DNA of 64,000 nucleotides from Saxidomus purpurata (Eukaryota > Mollusca > Bivalvia > Venerida > Veneridae), in NCBI GenBank assembly GCA_022818135.1, contig JAFMSR010000008.1:7492140-7556139 (forward strand), written 5' to 3'. Positions 43,201-58,700 of the stretch are shown here, one piece after another; the first letter of the stretch is position 1; each line of letters begins with the position of its first letter. The position numbers and the translations under genes were made by a program. The notes beneath the pieces were generated by a model that ran no database searches, was not told the DNA's origin, and saw only the letters and a program-made list of their open reading frames with translations.

Positions 43201-46200
43201 TGGCCCTCTTGTTTAATTTACATTCAATCTGTGAGTAAACATGTAGCGGTTTTTGGTCTATTTTGTATTTGCTGGAATAGTAAAACGGTTTCCGGACGAT
43301 AACTCGAGAATGCTTAAGCCTAGCATCTTTTAGCTTGATGTGCAGGTTGGCCATGACCAGCAGATGACCCAATTGATTTGAGGTCAGAAGGTCAAAGGTC
43401 AAGGTGACCCGGGATAGTAAAACGATTTCCGGACGATAACTCGAGAACTCTTGGGCCTAGCATATTGAACTTGGGCCTAGCATATTGAAACTTGATGTGA
43501 AAGTTGGTCATGACCAGCAGATAATCACGATTGATGTTTAGGTCAGTAGGTCAGTAGGTCAAAGGTCAAGGTCACCGGGACCTTTCATATTGAAGTGAGT
43601 CATTAGTCAATAACAAGTCGGCATACATTTTTCAAACTTGATTTGCCATTACCAGTGGATGACCCCTATTCATTTTCAGGTTATTAGGTCTGACGCCAAT
43701 TTCACAGTGACTTTTACTTTAAAAACGATTCCTTGCATATTAGTAGTTCGATTTTTTCTACATTACTGATCAAGAAGGAGGAGGGAGCATTCGTGTTTTA
43801 CAAACAGGCCTTGTTAGCATTGTTACAAAATGATTCTTGGAATATATTACACTTTCTATCATTTACAGGTATACTAATTTGTCTTATACATCTTCCGGCC
43901 TCAATTTATAAACTGATGAAACACGTAAATAAACGCGACAGTGACTCACAAATTTATCAGCATTGAAACATTCGAGATATGGTTGAGATGTGTCTATAAA
44001 ATAAAGCTCTTCTGGAATCATTTAATTTTGATAAAATTGTCACTTAATCTTTGATTAGCTATAACTTTATAAAGTTATTGAGTTGTCAACGGTTTCACAA
44101 AAGTTACTCACTTTTTGTCTGAAATTAATCTTTAGTTTTACAGTTTTGTCATTTAACACTAACTAACTAGATTTAGAGTGTAGATCTATGGCAAGCGAAA
44201 TGCACAATAATCCTTTAAACTATAGGTTTAACTGTTAAACCCATAGTTTAACGCCTCTTAAACCCCTAGTTTCAAGTGCCGTTTGCACATTAATTTCTTA
44301 AACCGTGGTTTTAAGTCTTAAACCGCAGTTTAAAGTCTGTTAAACCCATAGTTTAAGAGACGACCAATCAAATGAGCTGAAACCACGGTTTAAAGTGTCA
44401 TGTGACCCTTTAAAACGACAATTACATACATATTTATGGCAAGCGAAATGCACATTAATCCTTTAAACTATAGGTTTAACAGTTAAACCCATAGTTTAAC
44501 ACCTCTTAAACCCCTAGTTTCAGGTGCCGTTTGCACATTAATTCTTAAACCGTGGTTTAAAGTCTTAAACCGTAGTTTAAAGTCTGTTAAACCCATAGTT
44601 TAAGAGACGACCAATCAAATGAGCTGAAACCCCGGTTTAAAGTGTCACGTTACTCGTTAAAAACGACAATTACATACATTTTTACTTTAAACTGTGGTTT
44701 AAGACATTAATATAGGGTTTTACGCGCCGAATGCACATTTAATCTGTTAAACCCTAGGTTTAACTCTTAAACCCATAGTTTCAGGTGCCGTTTGCACATT
44801 AATTTCTTAAACCGTGGTTTAAAGTCTTAAACCGTAGTTTAAAGTCTTAAACCGTAGTTTAAAGTCTGTTAAACCCATAGTTTAAGAGACAACTAATCAA
44901 ATGAGCTGAAACCACGGTTTAAAGTGTGTGTAAACATTCCTAACATGACATAGGCTGTCAAAAAGCAACTCTTTGGTCATTATTTATATGTTGTCTTCGG
45001 GTGTAATTTAGGGGATTTTTGTAACATAACAAGTAACTGTTCATAAAATTTTTTAGCGCATGGTGTAAACATGTAATGTTATTCATTTATTTGTTTATTT
45101 AGTTATCACAATATCATATTTTTTTATATTTGCGCTTTAAACCACTATATCAAAGAAAACACTGATCTAACATCCTCGTTAAAAATCGACAGTGACAAAG
45201 ACTTGGAATTGCTTGTATAATTCATATAACTTTGACAGAATGAAAAAAATACACCTTTTACAGCATTAATGCGAGAACTGTTGGGGTCGGTAAAATATGA
45301 CGTTCTAGATCCGACTTGTATTACATTTAATGAAAAAATATCTATGTGTATAGTTTTAGCTAAAACATTCATTTAGGGCATATCCGTTTCATTGACAGAT
45401 TTTAGGTTTTTTTAATAGAATGCACAAATCAAAACCTAGTATATACAGCTTAAGTATTTTATTACAGGTCATTATAAATGTTACGTAATGTCCGGCCATA
45501 AAGCATCAATAAGCTAGCAGACGAACTGATCATTCGGAAGTGTTAGAGCAGCATTATGGGACATCCGTGCGACAATACCTTTTTAAACAAAACTTAAAAA
45601 CAGTCCCTTTTCCTTTCTTTATATATATTTTATATCACCATAATCTAGAATGATTGTTTTATTCTAACCCGTTTTTGATTCTTGAATACTTTCATAGTTG
45701 TTATATAGCTTATGCCAGGATTTATTAAATTAACGGCCCTGTATATACGATCCCTGCTTATGCGCAAGTTAAAAGATTAACTGTTTTTTTAGTAAACATG
45801 GTCACATTTTGCGCGTTTTAATTTAACTGATCATACAAAGTATAGTAATATGACAATTACGAATTTAAACTTAAAACAGATCAAATTAGTCAAGTCTCAG
45901 AGAAATGAAAAAATATCATTAAAAATTGGAAATGTTACATTTATCATGCGTGTAGCGTCAGTGGCGTGTATTAGCGTTGACTTTGACATTTTTTTCTGAC
46001 ACATGTTAGAAACTTATAAAAAAACTTACATTATACTCGAAACATGAAAACACTTAACTAATTATGCCGCGCCTGTATATTATTGGTTGACATGGTTTTA
46101 ACAGCTTCTTATAAAAAATTACATGTATATCCGGTAAAATGTTTTTAAGCTTCAGAGGATACAGACCGATATAGTACTATAAAAAGCAAGGCACGACTTT

Positions 46201-49200
46201 AGCCGTAGGCAATATCCCGATAAGAGACAGGTAATAAAACAATGAAGGGTCATAGACCTGATCCACTTTAACCCAATTTCAGTTTGAGCGGGGTCCTAAT
46301 ATAACGTTTTTAGGACGGAGGTTTAAATATAATTCAATTTGTCATGAAAAAATAATCATCATATCTAGTTATCTTATATTATGAATATGAGAGGGTGGTG
46401 ATGTAGAGGTTAGGGTGTCTGCCGCCTATCCCGGAGGTTGCGGGTTCGAGCCCCACCGGGGTTGCGACACCAGTACTGTTTTTCCAGGAAGCGGACTCTA
46501 GTGACCGCATAAGTTTCAAGATTTCTTCACAATCGATCTAAATTGAATTAGTACAAACTATAAACATGATTTTGCTTTACTTATAAATTTAAATATTACA
46601 GGTAATTTAAATGTATCTATACTTAAATGTGACGTGTGAAGAATGCGAGCAAAACCCGTCCAATTTTGCACAAGTAGTCCCTTCATTATTTGGCAGAAGC
46701 GGACATTATCCATTTTCAGTCTTCAAAGCTTAAAATTGATTTAAAATCATCATAGCGTAATATCACCTGGTGACAAGCTTGTCTGTCCTGATGAAACCAC
46801 CCCAATCCCTCTAATCCCACCTTATACAGATGCGATTCACCTTCGTGGGTTCGAGCATTGCTACAGAACATGTTTCTTTGCGTGAGCCCAAAAATATAGT
46901 TTATTACGGACGATATGGATCTACACGTAGTACTGGTTCGATCCAGAAACAATGGTTATAGGTAAACTGCCCGTAAATGAAAAGCTACAGGCACTTATTT
47001 TGTATTTACAATTAATAAACATTCACAACATGACATAGGCTATCGTCTGTATAATGCATCGGTCAGTCATACGACGCAAAACGTAAAACCAAATTAGAAA
47101 ACGTGTTTTCCATGGAATGTTTGAGAGGCATTATATTATGTCTTACTAAACCTAGTAAAAGTAATGCTGTACAGGCTTCAATGATACTATTTTTATATTT
47201 GCTATTTACCTTCTAGTATGTGAGCTTTAGGCAATTTAGTTTTTGTAACGAATTGACCATTATGTATTAGACCGTTCTACTTGTGTTCGAGTTCCGCGGC
47301 GCCGTGATCCTGAAAACTTAGAGACCACCCTATGAATAAAGACCAGCAGGGAGATCGCCGTGCACTATTGATATATTATACTCTTGTATCAAATTTTTTG
47401 TGCACAACGTAAGCTTTAAGAATATAAGTCAATAACAAAGGGATTACATGTATTTGCAATTTGACAGTTTTCGACCAAATGCTGTAGTGTTCAACCTAGT
47501 TTTCGACCACATGTCGTAGTCTTATCTTTGACAAACTGTCGTATTAGACCAACTATCTTATTCGACGAAGTGTCGTAGTCGACGAAATGTCTTTCGGCGT
47601 AATATCGTGCACCGCATGGAATCGAGTATTCCTACCGACCATGTCTCTTTATGTGAGAAAATTGTTAGTTTCAAACGGAGAAGAGGAGTCTAGTACTGGT
47701 GCTTAGCAGAAACAATGTTTAGGTAAACTGCCCGCCTGTAAAAATGACTAGCAGCCCCCATAGTAACATGATGTCATGCCGTTACATAGTGGCGCTGTGA
47801 CCAAATTTATTAATTCAGTTGCCTGTTTGTATATAAAGTGAAGTTCAATTTCGGTTTGGCTCGATCATTTCCGGTTTCGTATGAGAAATTAAAATCTATG
47901 ATATATGTTTTGTTTTGTACAAAACCTGTTACAAGTACATTTTTTTCGGAAATGTAGTTTTTTCATATACTGTAACCTGTCATACTAGGACCGTGTAGCC
48001 AAATATTCTTATTTAACATCCGAAATATTGCAAATTGTCAAATAATCAAACAGGTAAGACAACATACTTCTAATGTTTTACAACAGCCTGCTAATGGCAG
48101 GCCTAGATGAACGACTGTCAAAGTGATGTGCAATTTATTATAACAAATATACAAGCAATTTCAAGTCTTTGTGACCGTTGATTTTTCACGAGGGTGTCAG
48201 ATCAATGTTTCTTTTTAAAAAATGGGTTAAAACGCTAAAAGTGTCACGTGACACTTTAAACCAGGGTTTAAGCTAATTTCATTGGTTGTCTCTTAAACTA
48301 TGGGTTTAACAGACTTTAAACTACGGTTTAAGACTTTAAACCACGGTTTAAGAAATTAATGTGCAAACGGCACCTGAAACTATGGGCTTAAGAGTTGTTA
48401 AACTATAGGTTTAAGAGTTAACTGAATTAATGTGCATTTGGCGCGTAAAACCCTAGATTAAAGTCTTAAACCGTAGTTTAAAGTATTATATGTAAAACAT
48501 CGTTTTAACGAGTCACGTGACACTTTAAACCGGGGTTTCAGCTCATTTGATTGGTCGTCTCTTAAACTATGGGTTTAACAGACTTTAAACTACGGTTTAA
48601 GACTTTAAACCACGGTTTAAGAATTAATGTGCAAACGGCACCTGAAACTAGGGTTTTAAAGGTTTTTAAAATATGGTTTTAATTTTAAAAAAAAATTTAA
48701 AAAAAAATTTTTTTTTTTTTTTCTTCAAAAACATATTTACTTTAAACTGTGGTTTAAGACTTTAATCTATGGTTTTACGCGCCGAATGCACATTTAATCT
48801 GTTAAACCCTACGTTTAACTCTTAAACATATAGTTTCATCTGCCGTTTGCACATTAATTCTTAAACCGTGGTTTAAAGTCTTAAACCGTAGTGTAAAGTC
48901 TGTTAAACCCATAGTTTAAGAGACAACCAATCCAATTAGCTGAAACCACGGTTTAAAGTGTCACGTGACGCACTACTTGACGCACAAATATGATAGGTGA
49001 ATATCACATGTTTGGATCGGTTTTGCTTTTTTTGAATTTTCTTTAAATGCTATTTAGTATATACTTAAATCAACTCTTTGGTCTTACGTATATGTTATCT
49101 TCGGATGTAATTTAGGGTTTTTATAACAAATGAGTAACTGTTAATAAAACTTTTAGCCATGGCAACATGTATTTATTCATTTATTTTTTAGAGTTTTATC

Positions 49201-52200
49201 ATATCATTTTTTTTTTTTGTGCTTTAAACCACTGTATCAAAGAACCCTGACAACACCTCGTGAGAAAGACTTGGAATTGCTTGTATAATTCATATAAATT
49301 TGACAGACTGAAAAATACACCTTTTACAGTATACGTAGTATATGTTTTACATATAATGAAGATCTATGGTATTACTTAATGCTGCTATATACCATGTTTT
49401 ACTAGTATTAATGATTTTCATCTTAATATCTTTTTTTCGGCGCTCGCGAGTAGAATGTATAAATATTTTTGAATTGACAAATTTACTCTGTAAGACACTT
49501 TTTAATTGGACAATTCCGCATGAAAAAGGTAAATAAAATCTTCCTGCGTTTTCAGTATTTCTTTAATGGTTTTATAATTTTAGTACGTAAATAGTTCATA
49601 TCTATCAACTTAATAAGTTACCGCCAAACTAATGTTAATTTTAAAGTGTAGAGTAATTATACTTCGACCATTGAATAACGGTCAATATTCCGAGCTCCAT
49701 ATTTGATAAGAAAAATAAGGAATAAATTTGTTTTCCTGATGCACTCAATCACAATTGGGGACACAATGTCTAAGAGGCCGATAACCTCAGTGGGTAGAGC
49801 ATTCGTTCTAACAGCCCTGTAAGCGAAGGGTCATGGGTTTCGTGTCCCGGTCAGGGCTAAAGGTCATAAGTAGGTCTCGGGTCAGCGATATAGGGCCTTA
49901 TTGACCCTCTTGTTTATATTTACTTCGAGAGAAAAAGAGTTTGGAACTAGAAATTTTCTTTTAAAATAAATACATATGTCCCGCTATGACTCCCTGCCCA
50001 CGTGACATTTGAACAACTTCCCTAAAACTCAATTTAGGTCATCCAATCATACCAATAAGCCTACCAATTTATAACATCATACGATCAACCGTTCTCGTTA
50101 TTGAGATGAAAACATTTTTTAATTCAGCTTCCCTTTTACCTTGACCTTGGACACCAAAATATACAGGGATCTTCCACTCGGCATGAACATTACATCTACA
50201 GTGTAATATCATCCTAGGTCTAACCGTTGTTCAGTTATTGATCGGAAACCATTTTAAGGTAGGTCAGTACCTTTCGTCAGTAAAATTAAAAGTTGTCACA
50301 TTTGTTTGAAATTTGGTACATGCGTATATTGTGCCCATCTGCGTTGCATGGTTTATTGAACGTTTTTATTCACTTTTTTAATGACGTCACGTGACGTCAT
50401 TTGACAACGCCATATGGCGACAGCGTACCGGAAGCATACCTTAATGTGGTTATTGTTATGTTATTTTGTCATTTGTGGACCTACTTTTATTTTTCAAAGT
50501 TTGCTATAATACTTGCAAAATATTCTATCAATCGATGTGCAAACTATTACACTTTCGTTAAAAAAGTATTACATTTCCGTCGAAAACGTACAGAAAAACG
50601 TCAGAAACGTCATTTATCTGCTCCATGAATTTTGGCATTTCAGAGAATAACAAAAAAAAGTAGACGGTGAAAGATTTTGAAATTTTGACAATTTACTATT
50701 TTTGATACTTATAACTGAATAATTGAATAAAAATGGGATGTGTTCGGCTTAGATTTTTCAATAAGCGCACTGTAACGCGAAAAAGTGACGACACTTCTAG
50801 GAATAGGTAAATAAAGTGATCGTTTACGTACACGGAGTGAAAATGTCAAACAGTCACTGGACTCATTTTTTCAAAACTCCAACATTTTAAAGGATGGAAC
50901 AAGCAATTTCTCAATATTTCGTTTTTTACCTATATATTTATGGAAGAATACTCTACCAGCTTACTAATTTCTTGAGTGTTGTCTCACAGAAGCTGTTTTA
51001 AACGGTTTTCACAATTTCTCGAAAATAAGTCTTAAATGCTTCGAGTTAAAACCTATCCTGACAACAGAAGACCCTTTACTAGCACCGAATGATTATAACC
51101 AATCAACCCCCGAATAAGAAATCTCCTTTTCAAAGGGCCATGTGTTATAGCAAAGGCAGATATGATGTTACACATAAAATGAGCCTTCAATTTTACAAGG
51201 TACTGTCAAATTACTTTCATAACACGTAATCATCAAACTTTTGAAAATGTGGCGTGCAATTAAAACTGTTTTCCGTTTGTGTGTTATTTTATCAAGTACA
51301 TGTAATTTATAAAACGTGACACGTATCCTGTTTTCTTTTCAAACGCATTCAAAACGAATTTTAACCATGGTAAGTGAAGTTTTATTGTAGTTCAAAGGTG
51401 TACTGACTTGTTATCAGATACGAAGATCAGAATTGTAATGATGATTGCATACAGACTGCAGGATGCTTTGTGCTTAAATAATGATGTTTTTCTGCCCACA
51501 AATGGTGCAATTATCAAAAGAAACACATATCCTTTTGTATATATCATTATATAAACACCTACACAAGTTAGCCGTCCCGGATTCTGTATTGTATGCTTTA
51601 CCTGAAACATGCATAATTAGATCCGGGTTTGATACAAGTGTCATATGACGATTAATGGCTATATTCAGAGTCGTCACTCGAACTCCACCTTGACTCATAC
51701 TCGGGAAAGGCTTCCTTAAGGGATGCTCAAGGACGCCTCAAGTAAGGTGAACTCGAGTGACTAATTGGTATTCATAGTCAAAAGTCATCCTTGACTTTCT
51801 TGAGGAAGGTTTGAGGCGTTAATCACCTGTAACAAATCTTTTAACAATTGATTCATACATAAATATGGAATACACATTGCAAAAGAAAACATGACAGTTT
51901 AAAGAATTGTATAATCAGATATGTTTCCGTTTCCCGCATCTTCAAGAAGTAAACCAAAAAGTCAGAGATTTTGAGCAGCGATCATGGTGGATGGAGTTTA
52001 ACAGAAAGGATGGGGAGGTTACTTAAAATAAATCATATACTATTTTATACTTAACAAAAAATAAAGAATCGTTTTTTTTAAAAGTTGATTTTCGTTTACG
52101 TAACAATATGATCTGATTTGAAATAACAATGTTCTTTGTTGTCACCTCATCAGTCATCACACTATACATATATATAAAAGAGTGAGAAAGCATAAATTGA

Positions 52201-52598
52201 ACGTGTCGCTCTACTGACGCCATTTTCAAGATCACTGTTTTACGTGTGTACTCTTGCTAAGGCTAGGCATTGGTGCTTTATAAAAAAATATCAATGCACA
52301 TTGATTGTTTAAAAAAATACTTAAAAAAAGAAAAAGGTTGGCTTGTCTTATAAGATCAGTACCTGGCCCTACCAGAAAAGCATTTGTTTCATTGCAAAGA
52401 TTGCGCAACAAGTTCTCTTAACTTATACTGGTAGTAATCGCTCTCGAGACACCATATTTGTCCGAACCAACCACTTGTCAGAGAGAGATAGAGATTTTCA
52501 TGTCTGGTAAACACTTACAGCTGGATAAACTGAGACACCTGTGGCATAGAATGTTTTGGTCTAGACATTTGTCAAGTGGTCTAACTGGGAATTGAACC

Positions 52599-52707
<109 letters not shown>

Positions 52708-55700
52708 AAGAGCGAAGGTATGTGTCTTTGGGGGCGGGGTGAGTTTGGGGCTATGGGGCTATTAAAACATTTAATACCGTGCAGTGTTAACCTGTGCTAA
52801 TATGTACAATTTAGCAAGATGCAACTTTGAAATCAAAGAAATAAAACAGAGGGATATAATATAAATGTTGTATCCTGATCGTACAAGTTTTATTCCATGT
52901 TAAAATATAATATCCTGGTCTGACTCGGCAGGGAGGGGGAGAACCAATCCGACCCCCATTCCTACGCCTATTTTTTTCTTGCCCATTTGATGATTGCATC
53001 GAGTGTACTTCACAATTCCCTTGGTCGAAATCCCATTGGTCCAAAAATGCCATGTAGTCATAATCCCCTCAATGGATTTTACAAGTGAAAAGGCATATAT
53101 TGAATGAAAATGTTTTACTAAATGTTTTATTTGTTATAGTTTTACTTTACTATAGCGAATGATTGAAAAAAAAATAATTATTGAAATTACAATGTAAAAT
53201 TCATTTAGGGGATTATGACTACTATGCCATTTTTGGACCAAGGGGATTTTGAGTGTCTCCCGATTGCGTCTCCTGGCACCACAACTGTCCCACTTTCTAT
53301 AGTCTGCGCAATTTATCTAGGGTGAGGTTTTGCTCATAAAATATGTTTTATTGCCTACTGAGTTTTTTTTTCGTTTTTTAAGTACTAGTATAATATTTTA
53401 AGAAGAATTCCACATCATTAAAATCATCTAAGGGGTTGCCTCTGTCCCTTAAAACTATTCATGGCATACGGACCTATACAACTTCATCTATTTCCTGCAA
53501 TTCGACCATTTCTCACTGGAGTCATATTCAAAATGACACCTTGAGTGCAGCTCGAGGAAGCGCTTTCGCTCCTCGAAATATCTGTCCTTACTCGAGGTTA
53601 CTCGACCCTTCCTTACGTTTATGAATACCAATAGCTCCTCACTGGAGGAAATGCATCGACCGTTAGCCGATTAAAGGTAATTATCTGTTCGAGTTTGAGT
53701 CGAGGAACGTTTCTGAATATAGCCATAAGTGGGTATTGCAGTTTTCCTCTCCACACTCATTTGATATACAAAATCGAACGTAATAAACTTTGAATAGTGC
53801 TTTAGTTACATCACATTAAGACGACCGTATTTGGCAACTTTTTCATATTGCCCGTTCTTACCTGGAATCCAAACACTTCGCCTTAAAACATTGTCTCAGA
53901 GATTACAGCAGCTTGGCAATCTACTTGATTGAAAACTTAACCACTGAGACAGTCGACTTTTCCATGCATGTACATGTATACTAAAACACTATATCCTGCT
54001 GCTATAAATATGTATGTTACAATTTAATGCCGAATAAAATATATGTTATGTTATGTTATGTTATGTTATGTTATGTTATGTTATGTTATGTTATGTTATG
54101 TTATGTTATGTTATGTTATGTTATGTTATGTTATGTTATGTTATGTTATGTTATGTTATGTTATGTTATAATCCAGAACTAATATAAAATTTGAGTAAAT
54201 TTTGCTGAAATAAAAGCCAAGTCCGACTTTCATTCTTTCCACAAAAGAGTGCTATTTTGACCAGTTTCAGCAAGCAACAATTCGTAACATTTCGAGTCGT
54301 AACTGTACATGTAATTCAAAATTGAGGAATTAAAAAATTAAAGTCACCTGCAAGTAGGATGTTCCTGGATTTTAGGAACTGTTTGAAGTTTCAGGGATTA
54401 TCTCTGTTTATAACATTTGTATCTGTCATCAAATATTTACAAAGTAAAATACTATCAAGTTTGTGCATTTAAAAAAACTGTCAAAGTATTCGACTTTCGG
54501 ACAACATGATTATAATGCTTTCCTTTTATTGCCGCAACAACAAAATAATGACGCTGGAATTTTATTGAGTGAACCAGACTTGGAGACTGTGCTTGTCTGG
54601 TTCAAGTGGACAGAGACAATGCGGGGGGGAGAAAGATGTCTCAACGTCCAGCTCTATTTCTGTTAACCGACAACCTATACTATAAAATTATTTGTAACAT
54701 ATTAAAAAACTTTATTACTTTAAATTTGAAATATTTGCTTGACCTGAGTGAGAGGAAAGCAGTGTCTTTATTTATGCTAAATTTACTAATAGTTCATTTT
54801 TCTACTATTGCATAACTTTGCAGTTAATGGGAGTGTGTCTTTAAATTCAATTGTTAATGCTCAAATACTTGCAATTTGTCTGTGTCCCATCATAGCAAGG
54901 CAAATTGTGGCTTTAAAAAAGGACCCCTTGCCGTCTATCTGATGTCCATTAACTTCTTTCTTTAACAACATTTCTGAACTCACAGCATTAAACTTTAACA
55001 ATCTTTTTATGAACCAGAAGGCCAAGGGCTTAAATAATTGGCATGCAGCATTGTTAACTAAACCTCTACCAAGATTGTTAAAATTCAACCCCTTGATCAA
55101 TATTATCCCTATCAAGGACTCGCTTGGGTATAATGCCTAAAATACAAACATTTTAAATTCTTATTGTCTGAAACCAGAGTGGCCATTTAAACCCTCGTGT
55201 TTTAACAAAATTGTTGCCATTTTCAACTTGGCGAGTTTTCATTTATAAATTGTAATATCTTCAGTATCAATGATCCCACTGTTCTGAACTCCACCTTCAA
55301 AATCTACAATGACAAATGTTTCATATAAATGCTCATTGTCCTTTTGTATTTAGCACATAGCTCTACATCCCAATGATAACATGATTGCATCTATCATACA
55401 TTCATGGTACTTTGAAATTGTAAGTGAAACTTGTCACACCCAATGTATAAATCACTATTGATGGTTAAAGTGACATTATGCGCATCTTACTGCACATAGT
55501 GTATTTTTGGTGACAGTTTTATAAAAGCAATTTTTGGTTGCAGTTCGTTTAAATGTGTTAAATTAATGATTATGCCGCATTAGTATTTGAAGTTGGTGCT
55601 TTAGATATAAAAAAATCGGACTGATAAAATGATAGTTGATTGTGTCGTTATTTATGTTGGTAGAGATTTCGGCAGTGGAAGGGAATCAACTCCTGCATGC

Positions 55701-58700
55701 AGTTGTTCTTGTCTTAAATTGACTCTCCCAGTCAAATAAGAAAAATCAATATATGGAAACTTATTATTTCATACTGGTAGCGTGAAGAGTTTGGTATATT
55801 GGGTTAAAAGCTATTATTTCCTCTACGCTTTTGTACACACACCATATTCAGCTGGATTTTTACTTGAAAAAAAATGCACATAATGTCACATTAATACACT
55901 TACAGTATCCTACTATTAAATCATAGCTTTGTGAAAGACCATCTTCCGCATATACACTTGTGATGCATTTTCAATCTGATACATAAAACTGCATTTTATG
56001 ATTTTAGCTCAAATGGACCAATAGTGCTATTAAGATCGCATTATGTCTATCATCCATCCATCCACAATTTCCTTTAACAACACCATGTTGTCTGAAACCA
56101 TTATCTCATTGTTAAAACTTTCCAGGGATGTTTCTTGCATGAAGCTCTATCAATGTTGTTCAAAATATTTCATTCCATGCAGAACTCTAATTGCTATGGC
56201 AACAAATAGAAAACACTTAAAGACTCTTCTTCTCTAAAACCACAAGGCCTAGGGGTTAGATAGTTAGCATGTGGCATTGTCTACTGGATCTCTACCAAGA
56301 TTACTCAAATTATGACCCCCATGTCAAAACTGAACCCAACCGAGGTGTCACTTGGTTTTACATAGGCTTATATGGGAAAAACTTCTAAAATCTTTCACTC
56401 TAAATTCACAAGACCTAAATATTAGATATTTGGCATATAGAAATGCCTAGTTCACCTTTACCAAGATTGTTCAAATTATGACCCCCAGGTCATGTGTTGA
56501 GGGTGCTGATAATGATTTTTGTGTGACTCAATGTAAAAGGTAATCAGAAATTTTTAACATATTTGGAATGCAACAGAAATGCGTTAAATACAGTCAAAGT
56601 TTGTGTAATGTCATATGTAAATGCAATGCAAGCTAGTATTATCATGAATATGGTTAAAAAAAACATTTATCCCATCAGCAACACAATTTCATAGATAGTA
56701 TGTAATATGATCTCCAATTTTTGATCTCGTTCATTCGTTATTTGTTCGCTTTTTTGTACGTATGTTTTGTTACAATAGTTTATTTCATTTAACTATATTT
56801 TATATATTTAAAATATCATCTTAATATCTTGCACCTATTGATATTCCAATGCCACAAGTTTTTCAAAATCCAATGCCTCAGTCTGTCCCAACTGTCAAAT
56901 AAAGGCTGTAACTCTCCTACATGGATTGATTGGGATTGCATTCCGTCCGTCTGTCCGTCAGTCCACCATTTCCTTCAAATGACATCTCTGAAACCACTGG
57001 TCCAATGTTGTAAAGCTTTGCAGGGATGTTTCTTGCATGAAACTCTATCAAAATGTTCAATGATTTCCATTCCATGCAAAACTTTGGTTGCTATGGCATA
57101 AAATACGAAACAATTAAAAAATATTCTCTAAAACCGCATGGTCAAGAACATAGATACTGTTAGCGAGGTATCACTCATTTTGCAGAGGACACATTGTTGT
57201 CAGCACTTTCAGTGCTTTGATTTCATTAATTGTGTTCAAATATCATCAAATAAACACTGTCAAAATTACATAAACTTTTACCGTCCCGATTTTGAAATGT
57301 TTTGTTAAAACGGCAAAAAAGCGTGGAAAAACGATAACGTTTCAAACGTTATTTCAATTGCTTCAAGCGGAATCACGACATGCCTTGTGAAAGAAGGAAA
57401 TGTTTTTTACTTGGATGTATACTACATATTCTGATGACTTTGATAGAATTTACAGAAAGAAAATATGTAACGTATCAATAAAGCTATATGAGAATAACTT
57501 CATGACGGGATGGTTCCGGAACGCTGCCACTAGAGGGCGTTGTTAAATGTCGTCATGTGACGTCACAAAAATAGAAACGTAACTATGCGACGCAGATGGA
57601 CACGATATACGCATGTACCAATTTTTAAATAAATGTGACAACTTTTAATTTTACCGACTAAAGGTAATGACTCACCTTAATTGAAGGTCCATGTTACCTT
57701 GACCTTTGACCATCTAACACCTAAATCAGTAGGTCTCTCAGTTATCGTTACGTATAATGTTAACAAGTTATAGGGCGTAGATCCAATGGTTCTCCAGTTA
57801 TTATCGGAAACCATTTTTAAATAAAGCTCCCTGTGACCTTGACATTAAACTTATTGGCCATATAATTGAAAAGGGCCATTCCCTAGTTATGAGCAATAAG
57901 CCTACTTAATTATAGAATGATAGGATTAATGGTTCTTCAGATATTTATCGGACACCACTGTCTAATTTAAGGTCGCTGTGATCTTGAGCATCTTGTAGTC
58001 CTCCTCTTGTCATGACCAATAAACTTACCAATATATGTTCGGAAACTCTATGTGACTAACAGACAGACAGACTGACTGACATCCATGGCATAACAGTTTG
58101 CTTCCTCTCTTCTAGGAGAAACATGTTGCCTGTACATATACTCAGAACATTTAAAAACGCAACACTTACATGTTGTGTTGTAGGAGTTTAACGCCCGTTC
58201 CAACCGTGTTGGGGTAATTTTAACAGGCAGGCAATTTATTAAACAATCGTTCCTGGGAAGAACCAGTACTAGACAAATCTTTTTGAAAATTAACTTTTTA
58301 TGTATTCATATTAACGGAGAATTTATTTTCAGATGTATACTGTGCAAAAAAGAGCGCCGGCTGGCTATTTGTTATCAATATTGATTGTTTCTATTTAAGA
58401 AAATGGGGAATAAGCCGTGAACAATGTTAACACCAAAGTATTGTTTTAGTCTGAAATAACATGTTGCGATAGATTTTGCATCAATCATATATGTTTTTGT
58501 GAGGTATATGGTTAAATGAAAACAAATGCCATATTAACGGAATATCGCTTAAGTCATTCAAAATTTGTGAGAAAAATGGGTTCATTTCACAAATATGATG
58601 CTCAAGTTTTAACAAAATTAAAAGATTAACACACATACCAGATTTAAACGATTTTCTGCGATTTTAAAAACCAGTTTCTTATTTTGGTTATGACAAACAT